Shown: positions 36,391 through 45,128 of the stretch, piece by piece | Position numbering within the stretch: position 1 is the first letter of the stretch | Layout of the letters: each line of letters starts with the position of its first letter | Assembly: GCF_014696105.1 (NCBI RefSeq) | Contig: NZ_JACJPO010000015.1 | Span: 1 to 64,000 of the forward strand | Length of the DNA stretch: 64,000 bases | Source of the DNA: Microcoleus sp. FACHB-1515 | GTDB lineage: Bacteria; Cyanobacteriota; Cyanobacteriia; Elainellales; Elainellaceae | Direction: 5' to 3' | Notes under the pieces: generated by a model | Database searches by the model: none | What the model was told of the DNA's origin: nothing | What the model saw: only the letters and a program-made list of their open reading frames with translations | Program-made: the position numbers and the translations under genes

Positions 36391-37611
36391 ATGCAGAACA
36401 TTCATTTAAACAAGCAGTTCAATCCTGAAGTGAATGCTCTAAAGATCGCTTCTCATTCTGCTCCTTTTTCTGCTCAAGCCGCTCAGCCAACCGGAATCGC
36501 AAAAAGCAGTTTTCAACCCGAAAAAACGAGTCAATCAGCAAATTGGAACGGCAGCAAAATTCGCGACGCTCAGCTTAGAAAAACGATCGCCAATCGGTTT
36601 ATGGATGGTGTGATCGATCGATTTGACATGCTGAAAATCTTTTCACGGGCAGGCGATGGCGGACGGGTTGAGCAAACTGAGTTTCGAGACCTAAAAACGA
36701 TCGTGCGTAGTAGCAGTCTTGGCCTGTCAGAGGATGTCAAAAACCTGGCGCAAAAAGTAATTTTAGGCAATGTTGCTAATCAGCACTATCAAGGTGAACA
36801 GCTAGGCAATCTTCAGACCAACAGCACCGCTGCACATCTGCAAAAATTGGTGAATAAATGGTTCTTTGGCAGCGATCGCCCGACCGCAAGTTCCACAGAC
36901 GGTTGGACAAAATATTCCTACCGCAATGCCACCGCCTCGCTGTTTCAAGACGGTGCAAGCTACAGCGATATCCGTCAAGGTGATTTAGGAAACTGTTACT
37001 TCTTGTCGAGCTTAGCTTCAGCCGCCGTGCAATCTCCGCAACAGCTTCAAAGTATGTTTATTGATAATGGCGATGGTACGTTTGCCGTGCGCTTCTATAA
37101 AGCGAATGGCGAAGCCGATTATGTCACGGTCGATCGCAAACTACCTGTCAATCGCTGGAACAAATCTGCCTATGCCGACGGTCGCAGTGAAGTTTGGGTG
37201 GCACTGGCTGAAAAAGCCTATGTGCAGTGGCGCGAATCCGGTGCAGCAAACAGCAATTCCTATCAAAATATTGCGGCTGGCTATAGCCACGTTGCGACGC
37301 GACAAATTACGAATCGCAAATCCGACTATCAATTTCTAAGCGATACCACAAGCGACGCGATCGCCACTGCCTTTGCATCCGGAACGCAAATTACGATCGC
37401 TTCCAAGCCGCGTCCAGAAATTTATATCGAATCACGCCATGCCTACACGCTGCTGGGCTACAGCGCCGAAACGCAGACATTCACGCTTTATAATCCTTGG
37501 GGATCAGACGGCACAACCAGTCGAGACAGCAATCCAGATGATGGCCGCTTGGAGCTAACCTGGAACGAACTGAACCGCAACTTTGACTATTGGAGTTTCA
37601 CGGCTTCGTAA
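36391..37611 (+). CDS. Calpain-like (C2 family) cysteine protease
   Basis: From ATG 36391 (TTAGGAGCAGAAGAG upstream) the protein has 406 residues. The catalytic triad of the calpain fold is complete: Cys202 in QGDLGNCYFLSSLAS, His350 in ESRHAYTLLGY and Asn368 in YNPWGSDG. N-terminal to it (about 75-105) is AGDGGRVEQTEF, resembling a degenerate EF-hand loop. No signal peptide is visible. It sits between the TpsA exoprotein and TpsB, its stop 3 bp before the TpsB start, so it is co-expressed with the transporter. Whether it acts inside the cell or is exported by another route is unknown. Confidence 0.9.
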   Translation: MQNIHLNKQFNPEVNALKIASHSAPFSAQAAQPTGIAKSSFQPEKTSQSANWNGSKIRDAQLRKTIANRFMDGVIDRFDMLKIFSRAGDGGRVEQTEFRDLKTIVRSSSLGLSEDVKNLAQKVILGNVANQHYQGEQLGNLQTNSTAAHLQKLVNKWFFGSDRPTASSTDGWTKYSYRNATASLFQDGASYSDIRQGDLGNCYFLSSLASAAVQSPQQLQSMFIDNGDGTFAVRFYKANGEADYVTVDRKLPVNRWNKSAYADGRSEVWVALAEKAYVQWRESGAANSNSYQNIAAGYSHVATRQITNRKSDYQFLSDTTSDAIATAFASGTQITIASKPRPEIYIESRHAYTLLGYSAETQTFTLYNPWGSDGTTSRDSNPDDGRLELTWNELNRNFDYWSFTAS

Positions 37612-37614
37612 AGC

Positions 37615-39303
37615 ATGGAAATGTGGCGATTTGGCTGGATTCAGATTGGATGCGGAGCGAGTCCGTTTTGGCACGCGATCGCGCTGGTTGCTGCCTCGCC
37701 TGCCTTTGCCCAAACACCCCCACCTCCTGTTCTACCGCTGCCGTCCGACCTGCCGCCGCCGCCAAGCCTGCCGTCCGATCCGGCTCCGCCCCCGACGCTG
37801 CCGCTGCCACCGAGTCCGGTTTCGCCGCCTGCCCCTGAAAGCGTGCGATTTCAACTGCGCGATGTGGAGGTGCAGGGCAGTACAGTTCTGCAACCGGAAA
37901 TTGCGGCTTTGATCGAACCGCTACGGGGTCAAGCTGTTTCATTTGAAGATCTTGTCAGTCTGCGATCGGCCATCACTCAGCTTTATATCGCCAATGGGTA
38001 TGTCACGTCGGGCGCATTTTTGCCAAACAATCAAGATCTAGGCAGCGGCATCGTTCGCATTCAGGTGATCGAAGGGGCGCTAGAGCAAATTCAAATTACC
38101 GGATTGCAGCGCTTGCAGCCCAACTATGTGCGCGATCGCCTCGAACTTGCTGCCCAAGCGCCACTCAATCAGCAAGATTTGGTTGAAGCGCTTCAGCTTT
38201 TGCAGCTTAATCCCCTCATTCGTCAGGTGAATGCGGAACTGACGGCGGGCAGTGCGCCTGGTCGCAATTTGCTCCTCGTCGCGGTGCAGGAAGCCGATCC
38301 GGTCAGCCTCAGCCTCAGTGTGAACAATGCGCGATCGCCCAGTCTCGGCTCCAATCAGCTCAGCGTTGCCGCAACACATAGCAATCTGCTGGGATTGGGC
38401 GACAGCCTCAGCGTCAGCTACGGTTTGACCGAAGGACTCGATCAGTTCTCAGTTCGCTATGCGCTGCCCGTCAATCCGCAAGAGGGCACGGTGTCGCTCA
38501 GCTTCAGTCGCGATGACGGGCGCGTGGTGGCCGCAGATTTTGCCGATTTGGGAATTCGCAGCAACGCGGAAACGATTTCGATCGGATTTCGCCAGCCGAT
38601 CGATCGATCGCCCCAAACTGAATTTGCGCTCAGCCTCGGCCTCGATTTGCGCCGCAGCCAAACTTTTATCCTTGAAGATGAACCGTTTTCGTTTTCGGCA
38701 GGTGCAGAAGATGGTGAATCGAACCTGACCGTGCTGCGGTTTTCACAAGAATGGGTCGATCGAGATGCCACTCGCGTTCTGGCAGCGCGATCGCAGTTCA
38801 GCCTCGGCCTCAACGCCTTCGATGCGACGATCAATACCAGCGGCACAGACGGCGAATTTTTTGCTTGGCTAGGACAGTTCCAGTACGTGCAGCAGGTGTC
38901 GCCTCGGCTCTTACTTGTCTCTCGCGTCGCCACTCAACTGACGCCCGATTCGCTGCTTTCGCTAGAACGATTTGGCTTTGGCGGCGTGGATACGGTGCGC
39001 GGCTATGTGCAAAATCAGCTTGTCACCGATAACGGCGTGCTGGGTTCGATCGAAGCGCGTCTTGCACTTGATTCCGCCGATCGCCTCCAGCTTATTGCGT
39101 TTGTCGATGCGGGCTACGGCTGGAACAATCGCGCTCCTGATCCGCCCGATCCACTCGTGGGCGTGGGGCTGGGCTTGCGCTGGTTTGCCACACCGGATTT
39201 GGCGCTCCAGCTTGACTACGGCATTCCGCTGACTCAAAGCGATCGCCAAGGCAGCTCACTTCAGGAAAATGGCATTTACTTTTCGGTGCGCTCTCAGCTT
39301 TAA
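37615..39303 (+). CDS. TpsB outer-membrane transporter (ShlB/FhaC/HecB family)
   Basis: The 562-residue protein has a signal peptide (about 1-33), a proline-rich linker (about 35-75), two POTRA domains (about 78-230) and a C-terminal 16-stranded barrel with the Omp85-superfamily VRGY motif at 461-464. It ends in a hydrophobic residue (SVRSQL), as outer-membrane barrels do. It should translocate the TpsA protein encoded at 33762. It starts 3 bp after the calpain gene and no own ribosome-binding site is evident, pointing to translational coupling. Confidence 0.92.
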   Translation: MEMWRFGWIQIGCGASPFWHAIALVAASPAFAQTPPPPVLPLPSDLPPPPSLPSDPAPPPTLPLPPSPVSPPAPESVRFQLRDVEVQGSTVLQPEIAALIEPLRGQAVSFEDLVSLRSAITQLYIANGYVTSGAFLPNNQDLGSGIVRIQVIEGALEQIQITGLQRLQPNYVRDRLELAAQAPLNQQDLVEALQLLQLNPLIRQVNAELTAGSAPGRNLLLVAVQEADPVSLSLSVNNARSPSLGSNQLSVAATHSNLLGLGDSLSVSYGLTEGLDQFSVRYALPVNPQEGTVSLSFSRDDGRVVAADFADLGIRSNAETISIGFRQPIDRSPQTEFALSLGLDLRRSQTFILEDEPFSFSAGAEDGESNLTVLRFSQEWVDRDATRVLAARSQFSLGLNAFDATINTSGTDGEFFAWLGQFQYVQQVSPRLLLVSRVATQLTPDSLLSLERFGFGGVDTVRGYVQNQLVTDNGVLGSIEARLALDSADRLQLIAFVDAGYGWNNRAPDPPDPLVGVGLGLRWFATPDLALQLDYGIPLTQSDRQGSSLQENGIYFSVRSQL

Positions 39304-39393
39304 CAAAGGACGAGGAATGGAAAAAAGACCTCAGCCGATTCCCGACACTCGCCATACGCTAAGCTAACGCTCATCGGCTGAACCGTTACGCAC

Positions 39394-40035
39394 ATGGAAA
39401 TTTTTGCTGAGGCTTACGCTTATGCCGCTGCGAACGCAGGTGAACTGGTCGCGGCATTCAGACAGCATTTGCTGTTGGTGCTACTGCCGTTGAGTATCGG
39501 CTTGCTGCTCGGCTTGCCGCTGGGCTTGTGGAGTGCACGATCGCGCACGGCTGCAACAGTGTTTATTAACAGCTTCAATGCCCTGCGAGTCGTTCCCAGC
39601 TTGGCAATTTTGTTTCTGGCGATTCCGTATTTTGGCCTTAGTTTTTGGTCAGCGGCGATCGCTCTGACGCTGCTGGTGATGCCACCGATCTTGATCAGCA
39701 CGGATGTTGCCTTTCGCAATATCGACCCGATGATTCGCGAGGCGGCATTCGGCATGGGCATGAATCGTCAGCAAGTGCTGCGGCTCATTGAGATTCCGCT
39801 TGCCCTTCCGGTTGTGCTGGCGGGCATCAAAACGGCGATGGTGGAAGTGATTGCCAGCGCAACGCTTGCGGCCTTCATTGGTGCGGGCGGGCTGGGAACC
39901 TTTATCGTGCGCGGCTTTTCGCTATACGACAACGCCATTTTGCTGGTCGGCGCAATTCCCGTTGCGCTCTTGGCACTGCTGGCAGAAACCAGCCTCAGTT
40001 GGCTTCAGCGATCGGTCGAACCACCGACTACCTAA
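39394..40035 (+). CDS. ABC transporter permease, osmoprotectant (OpuBB/ProW) type
   Basis: A 213-residue integral membrane protein with five to six hydrophobic helices and the binding-protein-dependent permease signature around EAAFGMGMNRQQVLRLIEIPLALPV (the EAA loop that contacts the ATPase). Family members import glycine betaine, choline or related osmolytes. The ATPase and binding-protein genes are not adjacent, so the partners must be elsewhere. It is 90 bp after TpsB and may share its transcript. Confidence 0.85.
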   Translation: MEIFAEAYAYAAANAGELVAAFRQHLLLVLLPLSIGLLLGLPLGLWSARSRTAATVFINSFNALRVVPSLAILFLAIPYFGLSFWSAAIALTLLVMPPILISTDVAFRNIDPMIREAAFGMGMNRQQVLRLIEIPLALPVVLAGIKTAMVEVIASATLAAFIGAGGLGTFIVRGFSLYDNAILLVGAIPVALLALLAETSLSWLQRSVEPPTT

Positions 40036-40096
40036 TACGAGCCGTCAGGGTTCAATCTAGCGGGGCACAACATGCCGTGCCCCTACGCCAAAATTC

Positions 40097-41410
40097 TCAC
40101 CGGACGTTGAGATGAGCAACCTGTGCAGGTGGAACGATCTTGCCGTACATTGCAACGATTTCTTTCACCTTGGTTTCCCAGGTGAAAGCCTTGGCGCGAT
40201 CGATCGCGTGAACGGCCATTTGCTGCCGCAGGGCTGGATTTTCAATCAGCATCGTAATGTGCTTTTTCAAGTCTTCGACGACGTGCGATCGCGAAACAGG
40301 CTCAATTTTGAATCCGGTTTTTTCCGTGACATATTCACCAATGCCGCCATTGTTCACGACGATGCAGGGCAGGCCGCTTGCCATCGCTTCGATCACAACG
40401 GCTCCGCCAAATTCGCGAATTGAAGGGAAGCAAAAAACATCGGAAGTGCGGTAGTAGTCCAGCGTTTCTTGCTGCTGCACCCAGCCTGTGAAGTGAATGC
40501 GATCGCTCAAATTCAAAGCGTTGACTTGCGCTTCTAGTGCGCTTCGCTCCGAGCCATCACCGACGATCGACAGTTCCACTTTCTGCTGAATTGCCAAATC
40601 CAACTGGCCGATCGCGTCGATCAGCATGTCTGCGCCTTTGTAGGGAACCAATCTGCCGACAAACAGCAGCCTCACGACATCTGCATCAATTTTGGGCTGA
40701 GCCAGTTCTTCCTGACCTTTGAGAAAATCTTGAGTGATACCGTTTTCGTAGGCGAGGCTGATGCGATCGTCGGGGACATCAAACAAATCTTGAATCAAAT
40801 TCAAGGTGTAGGTGGAGCCTGCCAAGATGCGATCGGCTTTTTCGTAGGTTTCCCGATAGCCCGGAATTACATGGCGACCGATGGTTCGCAAAAAGTTAAA
40901 GTAGGCAAATTCTTGGCGCGAAACGGCTTTGAATCCGGGTGGAAAAGGAACACCGCCGTTCACAGGTCCCAACACAAACGGCGTGCGATCGCACGCTTCA
41001 ATCAGCTTGACGGGATAGCGCGGCATCATCGGCGTAATCGCGTGAACCACGTCAAATTCGCCGCTCAGCACGCGATCGCGAAATTTTTGGTAAACCTGCC
41101 GATTAAATTCGTCGTAAACCGGAAAGCTCAAGGTATTGTAGAGCGGCCAAATCGTTTTGCCTTTCACCTTGCTGAGCCGTTCCGCCAGCTTGTAGTACTG
41201 CCGAATCGAGCTGCTTTCGGCAATGTAAACGATTTCGCGATCGGGATGCGCCTTTTCAAGAGCAGACTGATTGCGATTGTGCGTTACCAGCGTCGTTTCA
41301 GCAAGCTGGCTAATGCCTTCGTAGTATCGATAGCCAACTAGCGGAACAGAAGCCCATTCTGGGTTGCACTGCTCGATAATCAGCAACACTTTGAATCGGC
41401 GATCTTGCAT
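40097..41410 (-). CDS. Family 4 glycosyltransferase (GT-B fold)
   Basis: The 437-residue enzyme starts at ATG 41410 with GAGGA adjacent and a GGAGG 11 bp upstream; a frame extension to 41455 is not needed. The C-terminal half carries RLLFVGRLVPYKGADML, IVGDGSERSALEA, HFTGWV and the nucleotide-sugar Glu motif in EFGGAVVIEAMASGLP. It transfers a sugar, probably onto a lipid- or polysaccharide-linked acceptor at the membrane surface. No neighbouring polysaccharide genes help identify the acceptor. Confidence 0.9.
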   Translation of the reverse strand: MQDRRFKVLLIIEQCNPEWASVPLVGYRYYEGISQLAETTLVTHNRNQSALEKAHPDREIVYIAESSSIRQYYKLAERLSKVKGKTIWPLYNTLSFPVYDEFNRQVYQKFRDRVLSGEFDVVHAITPMMPRYPVKLIEACDRTPFVLGPVNGGVPFPPGFKAVSRQEFAYFNFLRTIGRHVIPGYRETYEKADRILAGSTYTLNLIQDLFDVPDDRISLAYENGITQDFLKGQEELAQPKIDADVVRLLFVGRLVPYKGADMLIDAIGQLDLAIQQKVELSIVGDGSERSALEAQVNALNLSDRIHFTGWVQQQETLDYYRTSDVFCFPSIREFGGAVVIEAMASGLPCIVVNNGGIGEYVTEKTGFKIEPVSRSHVVEDLKKHITMLIENPALRQQMAVHAIDRAKAFTWETKVKEIVAMYGKIVPPAQVAHLNVR

Positions 41411-41773
41411 TCCTCGAACTTCCTCCCAGCAGGACGTAAAGTTTCTGCGCGGCAATTGTTAATTTGCGGTCTTTTCTGCAAATTGACAAAATTTCCGGTT
41501 CTACCTTAGACCAAGTTTGCGATCGCGCCGACCGTGTATTCGCAGGGCTTGCCCAGGATGGACAAAGCACTCAGCAGGTGAGCCGGTAGAATCGCTGTTG
41601 CGCCACCAGTCTAGCCAAACTTTCGACCCAAGACAAGAAAGACAAAAACCCTCAAACGAAATCGCTTGAGGGCTGGAGTTCCTGAAAATCGTCACTAAGT
41701 AATAATATGGCAGCGATTCACAAAAATCACAAGGGGGTGCGACCCTACGCCCGTGAAATTCCCGTGAAAACCC
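41411..41773. other. Spacer between the glycosyltransferase and citrate synthase
   Basis: About 360 bp. It holds the promoter of the glycosyltransferase (right end of that gene) and the citrate synthase terminator (41644-41672). No gene is convincing; short frames here lack ribosome-binding sites. Confidence 0.5.
41644..41672 (-). terminator. Rho-independent terminator of gltA
   Basis: Minus strand: CCCTCAA (41666-41672), a 10-base loop with a further CG pair, TTGAGGG (41649-41655), then TTTTTGTC. It lies about 100 bp after the citrate synthase stop. Confidence 0.78.
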
Positions 41774-42952
41774 TTAGACAATCGAATCAGCTAGTATCGG
41801 GCGATCCGAGAGCGACTGACGATTTTCGATGGGAATGTACGGTGCTTCGTGCGTTCCTGTGTAGATCTGCGTAGGGCGAAAGATCCGATTTGCCTCTAGC
41901 TGTTCTTTCCAGTGAGCCAGCCATCCGGCCACACGAGCGATCGCAAACACGGGCGTAAACAGATCGGTGGGAATGCCCAGCTTGCGATAGACCAGTCCCG
42001 AATAGAAATCGACGTTCGCGTAAATGCCTTTTTCACCGAGCTTTTCGGCCACGCAATCCTCTAGCTCAACGGCGATGTCATAGTAGTCATCGCGGCCAAA
42101 CTTCTCAAACAGTTGCTCAGCCAAATCCTGCAAAATGATGGCGCGTGGATCTTTGACTTTATAGACGCGATGACCGAAGCCCATAATTTTCGCTTTGCGA
42201 TCGACACAATTTTCGACAAACGATCGAACGTTTTCGATCGAGCCAATTTCCTCCAACATTGTGATCACTTCTTCGTTTGCGCCGCCATGCAGCGGCCCCG
42301 CCAGCGTTCCGACTGCGGACGCGATCACACCATACGGATCGGTCAGGGTTGAAGCCGTCACCATTGCCGAAAACGTCGAAGCGTTAATCGTGTGTTCGGC
42401 GTGCAGCGTCAGGCAAATGTCAAAAATTTTCGCGGCCAGCGGATCCGGTTCGCGCTCGTTGAGCATATACAGGAAGTTGGCCGAATAGTTGAGATCGTCA
42501 CGCGGCTGCACCGGATCGTTGCCTTTGCGAATTAGTTGAAAGGCGGCAACCATCGTGGGAATTTTTGCCAGCAGTCGCACAACCGCCGCCCGAATGTAAG
42601 CGGGATCTTCCAGCGCCCGGCGCGAGTAGAACAATCCCAAGGCGGCAGCGGAGGCTTGCAGTGCGTCCATTGGATGACCGCTTTCGGGGAAGCACTTCAT
42701 CATGTCGCGAATGCGATACTTGAGGCGGCGATGATAGCGGATTTCATGCTCAAAGTCTGCGAGTTCATCCTTGGTGGGCAAATAGCCCCAAATGAGCAGG
42801 TAAGACGTTTCGAGAAACGTGCTGGCTTTGGCAAGTTCTTCGATGCGAATGCCGCGATATTCGAGAATGCCTTGCTTGCCATCCACAAAGCTAATGCTCG
42901 ACTGGGTAGCCGGAATGCCTTCTAGTCCCGGTCTATACTCACAGACAGTCAT
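41774..42952 (-). CDS. gltA: Citrate synthase
   Basis: From ATG 42952 (GGTGA 4 bp upstream) the protein is 392 residues, starting MTVCEYRPGLEGIPATQSSI as in other cyanobacteria; an in-frame extension to 43060 lacks homology. Catalytic regions are HAEHTINAST and GPLHGGANEEV (the two active-site His) and GFGHRVYKVKDPRA. It condenses oxaloacetate and acetyl-CoA, the entry to the cyanobacterial TCA pathway. It has its own terminator. Confidence 0.95.
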   Translation of the reverse strand: MTVCEYRPGLEGIPATQSSISFVDGKQGILEYRGIRIEELAKASTFLETSYLLIWGYLPTKDELADFEHEIRYHRRLKYRIRDMMKCFPESGHPMDALQASAAALGLFYSRRALEDPAYIRAAVVRLLAKIPTMVAAFQLIRKGNDPVQPRDDLNYSANFLYMLNEREPDPLAAKIFDICLTLHAEHTINASTFSAMVTASTLTDPYGVIASAVGTLAGPLHGGANEEVITMLEEIGSIENVRSFVENCVDRKAKIMGFGHRVYKVKDPRAIILQDLAEQLFEKFGRDDYYDIAVELEDCVAEKLGEKGIYANVDFYSGLVYRKLGIPTDLFTPVFAIARVAGWLAHWKEQLEANRIFRPTQIYTGTHEAPYIPIENRQSLSDRPILADSIV

Positions 42953-43073
42953 AATTTCACCGTTTGTCTCAGAAGGTAGAACTTTGATCTTAGTTTGAGA
43001 GTGCCATACTGCTAAAGCGGGTTCTGTTGCACAAAGCAGCTTTTCACGCATGAGTAGCAATTTCGATCGCCCG

Positions 43074-43577
43074 CTATTTCGATCGCAGCAGGCGCGGTGG
43101 CGTCAGCCAAAACAGTTCGCACTGCCCGATCGCCACTTTGGTTTCCGGCACAGCAAGACCGATCGCCCCCGCTTTTTTCAGCACAATTCGCCCTTTCACC
43201 TCGCCCCAAATGAGCTGCTCTGCCCAAGCGCTCAAGTCCGGCTCATGTCCGACCAAGGCCAGCTTTGCATCCGGTGAATGCGGCCAGTTTTGCCACCAGG
43301 CGATCCAGTCTTCTAACTTGCCGTCATGCCCCAAAAAATCCGCTTCCTCTAATTGCGGACTTAACTTTGCTTCCAGCAAAATGTCAGCCGTTTGCTTCGC
43401 GCGGACATACGGACTGGTGAGCATGTGATCAAACTTAAGGCCGATCGATCGCATCTGCTGCGCGACCTGTTTGGTCTTTTCACGGCCTTCTTTGGTGAGC
43501 GGTCTTTGCGTGTCGTCGGCGTATGTGCCGCGATCGCCCGCCAGCCCATGCCGAATTAGATAAACTTCATTTACCAT
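43074..43577 (-). CDS. sixA: Phosphohistidine phosphatase SixA
   Basis: The 167-residue protein is a small histidine phosphatase: RHG motif with catalytic His10 in LIRHGLAGD, SPYVRAKQTADIL and the second active-site His in LVGHEPDLS. SixA removes phosphate from histidine in signalling proteins (in E. coli NPr/ArcB). The target here is unknown. It lies 120 bp upstream of citrate synthase on the same strand. Confidence 0.9.
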   Translation of the reverse strand: MVNEVYLIRHGLAGDRGTYADDTQRPLTKEGREKTKQVAQQMRSIGLKFDHMLTSPYVRAKQTADILLEAKLSPQLEEADFLGHDGKLEDWIAWWQNWPHSPDAKLALVGHEPDLSAWAEQLIWGEVKGRIVLKKAGAIGLAVPETKVAIGQCELFWLTPPRLLRSK

Positions 43578-43606
43578 TGCAGCAGCCTGATTGAATATGC
43601 CTCAAA

Positions 43607-44236
43607 TTAGCGCATCCGTGATGGTTTCCGAACACTAAAGCACTTATCAAACTTCTTGAATAATTCGGTTGCATTCGAGATGCCAATTTCTTGTCCCCAA
43701 CTTTCAATGCAAAATAAAAATGCTTGAAGGTCGCGCTCCACTTGTCTGAGTGCCTTTTCAAAGGCAGCGCGGGACACCTCCACATGAAAGGCTTTCCTGA
43801 CAGGTGCAATTCCCCCATCTGACCAAATTCGGATACTATTGCCCTGCCGCTCCAGCCAAGGACTCGGATCATGTCCTAGCCAAGGTGTTGTGCCTGTGCT
43901 TAAGAAATCAATCCATTCTCGCCAAGTTTCAAGACCACAACAGCAGCTTGGAGAAATCGGTTTATTTTCTTCACGAATTACTTGTATTCCACCGGGCAAA
44001 ACTAGACTTTTCTGGTCGATAATTTTGTTAATTATTGCTTGCTTATCATCGACAAGTTTGATTTGGTTGTATTGAGCAAGCTGCGCGATGACTAATCCGA
44101 TTTCTGGATATTCCATTTCTCCAGATAGCCGAATCATCGAGTAGGGCTGAACCTGGCTAATCTCCCAAGGACAGCACAACTGACCTTCAAAATAAGGCGC
44201 TTCTACGACAGGCTGAAACTGGATTGATGCGTTCAT
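43607..44236 (-). CDS. Hypothetical protein with CCCGLETW motif
   Basis: The 209-residue protein (ATG 44236, GGGCAG upstream; a TTG at 44275 is possible) has an unusual triple Cys in SPSCCCGLETWREW followed by PWLGHDPSPWLE and IRIWSDGG. The combination resembles a widespread but uncharacterised bacterial family of about 150-200 residues, sometimes encoded near toxin or contact-dependent systems. No membrane segment. The function is unknown; a role as immunity-like protein would be speculation. Confidence 0.7.
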   Translation of the reverse strand: MNASIQFQPVVEAPYFEGQLCCPWEISQVQPYSMIRLSGEMEYPEIGLVIAQLAQYNQIKLVDDKQAIINKIIDQKSLVLPGGIQVIREENKPISPSCCCGLETWREWIDFLSTGTTPWLGHDPSPWLERQGNSIRIWSDGGIAPVRKAFHVEVSRAAFEKALRQVERDLQAFLFCIESWGQEIGISNATELFKKFDKCFSVRKPSRMR

Positions 44237-44348
44237 AAATTTCTGCCCAATTTTTTCACAGCTTATCAAATTCAAATTGAGAGATGCGATCGCCCAAATC
44301 TATCAGTGTTAATGTCAAAGAATCAGCGTTTTGGAAGCGGTTTTGGTT

Positions 44349-45128
44349 ATGCGCTATTGGCGGGTGCTGCAATTGTTTTGGGGAACGGCGATCGCCGCAG
44401 AACTCGAATACCGACTGAATTTTGCGATCGCGGCTCTCAGCAGTGCGGGCAGTTTGGCAGGCAGTTTATTCAGCTTGTTTTTGTTTTATCGGACAGGCTA
44501 CACCTTCGAGGGCTGGTCTTGGGCAGAAGCCCTGCTCGTCTTGGGATTGTTCACCTTGCTGCAAGGTTTTTCCAGTACGTTTCTTGCACCGAATCTGAAT
44601 CAAATCGTCAAGCAGGTGCAGGACGGAACGCTCGACTTTGTTTTGCTCAAGCCGATTAGCTCGCAGTTTTGGCTTTCGACGCGCACCGTGTCGCCTTGGG
44701 GACTGCCGGATGTCTTTTTTGGCCTGATCATTATTTTTTATGCGGGCACTCAGCTACAGCTTGCACCCGTGAATTATCTGCTGGCGATCGCGCCGCTCAC
44801 GTTCGGTCTGCTCAGCCTTTATAGCCTGTGGTTTATGCTGGGCGCTTTGAGCATTTGGTTTGTCAAGATCTACAACGTGACGGAAGTGCTGCGCGGACTG
44901 CTCGAAGCCGGACGGTTTCCGATGGTTGCGTATCCGGCAGCATACCGATTTTTCTTCACGTTCATCATTCCGGTTGCGTTTCTGACCACGATTCCCGCTG
45001 AAGCTCTGCTGCGCGAAACCGAAATCGGCTGGATCGCTGGAGCAGCAGGACTGGCGATCGCCCTGCTGCTGGTTTCTCGCTCATTTTGGAAGTTTGCCCA
45101 ACGCTTCTACACCAGCGCATCGAGCTAG
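44349..45128 (+). CDS. ABC-2 type transporter permease (orphan)
   Basis: The 259-residue protein has about six hydrophobic helices and resembles the cyanobacterial ABC-2 permease group of export systems, with LNQIVKQVQDGTLDFVLLKPIS, the stretch before the coupling helix, as its most conserved part. Such permeases work as pairs with a second permease and an ATPase, neither of which is adjacent. Several starts are possible; ATG 44349 matches the family N-terminus MRYWRVLQLFW. It overlaps the convergent coiled-coil gene by 4 bp. Confidence 0.85.
   Translation: MRYWRVLQLFWGTAIAAELEYRLNFAIAALSSAGSLAGSLFSLFLFYRTGYTFEGWSWAEALLVLGLFTLLQGFSSTFLAPNLNQIVKQVQDGTLDFVLLKPISSQFWLSTRTVSPWGLPDVFFGLIIIFYAGTQLQLAPVNYLLAIAPLTFGLLSLYSLWFMLGALSIWFVKIYNVTEVLRGLLEAGRFPMVAYPAAYRFFFTFIIPVAFLTTIPAEALLRETEIGWIAGAAGLAIALLLVSRSFWKFAQRFYTSASS

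Noticed and set aside
43607-44236. Toxin-immunity (SUKH-like) identity for the CCCGLETW protein
   Set aside because: No toxin gene, no polymorphic-toxin repeats and no convincing SUKH motif nearby. Left as a hypothetical.
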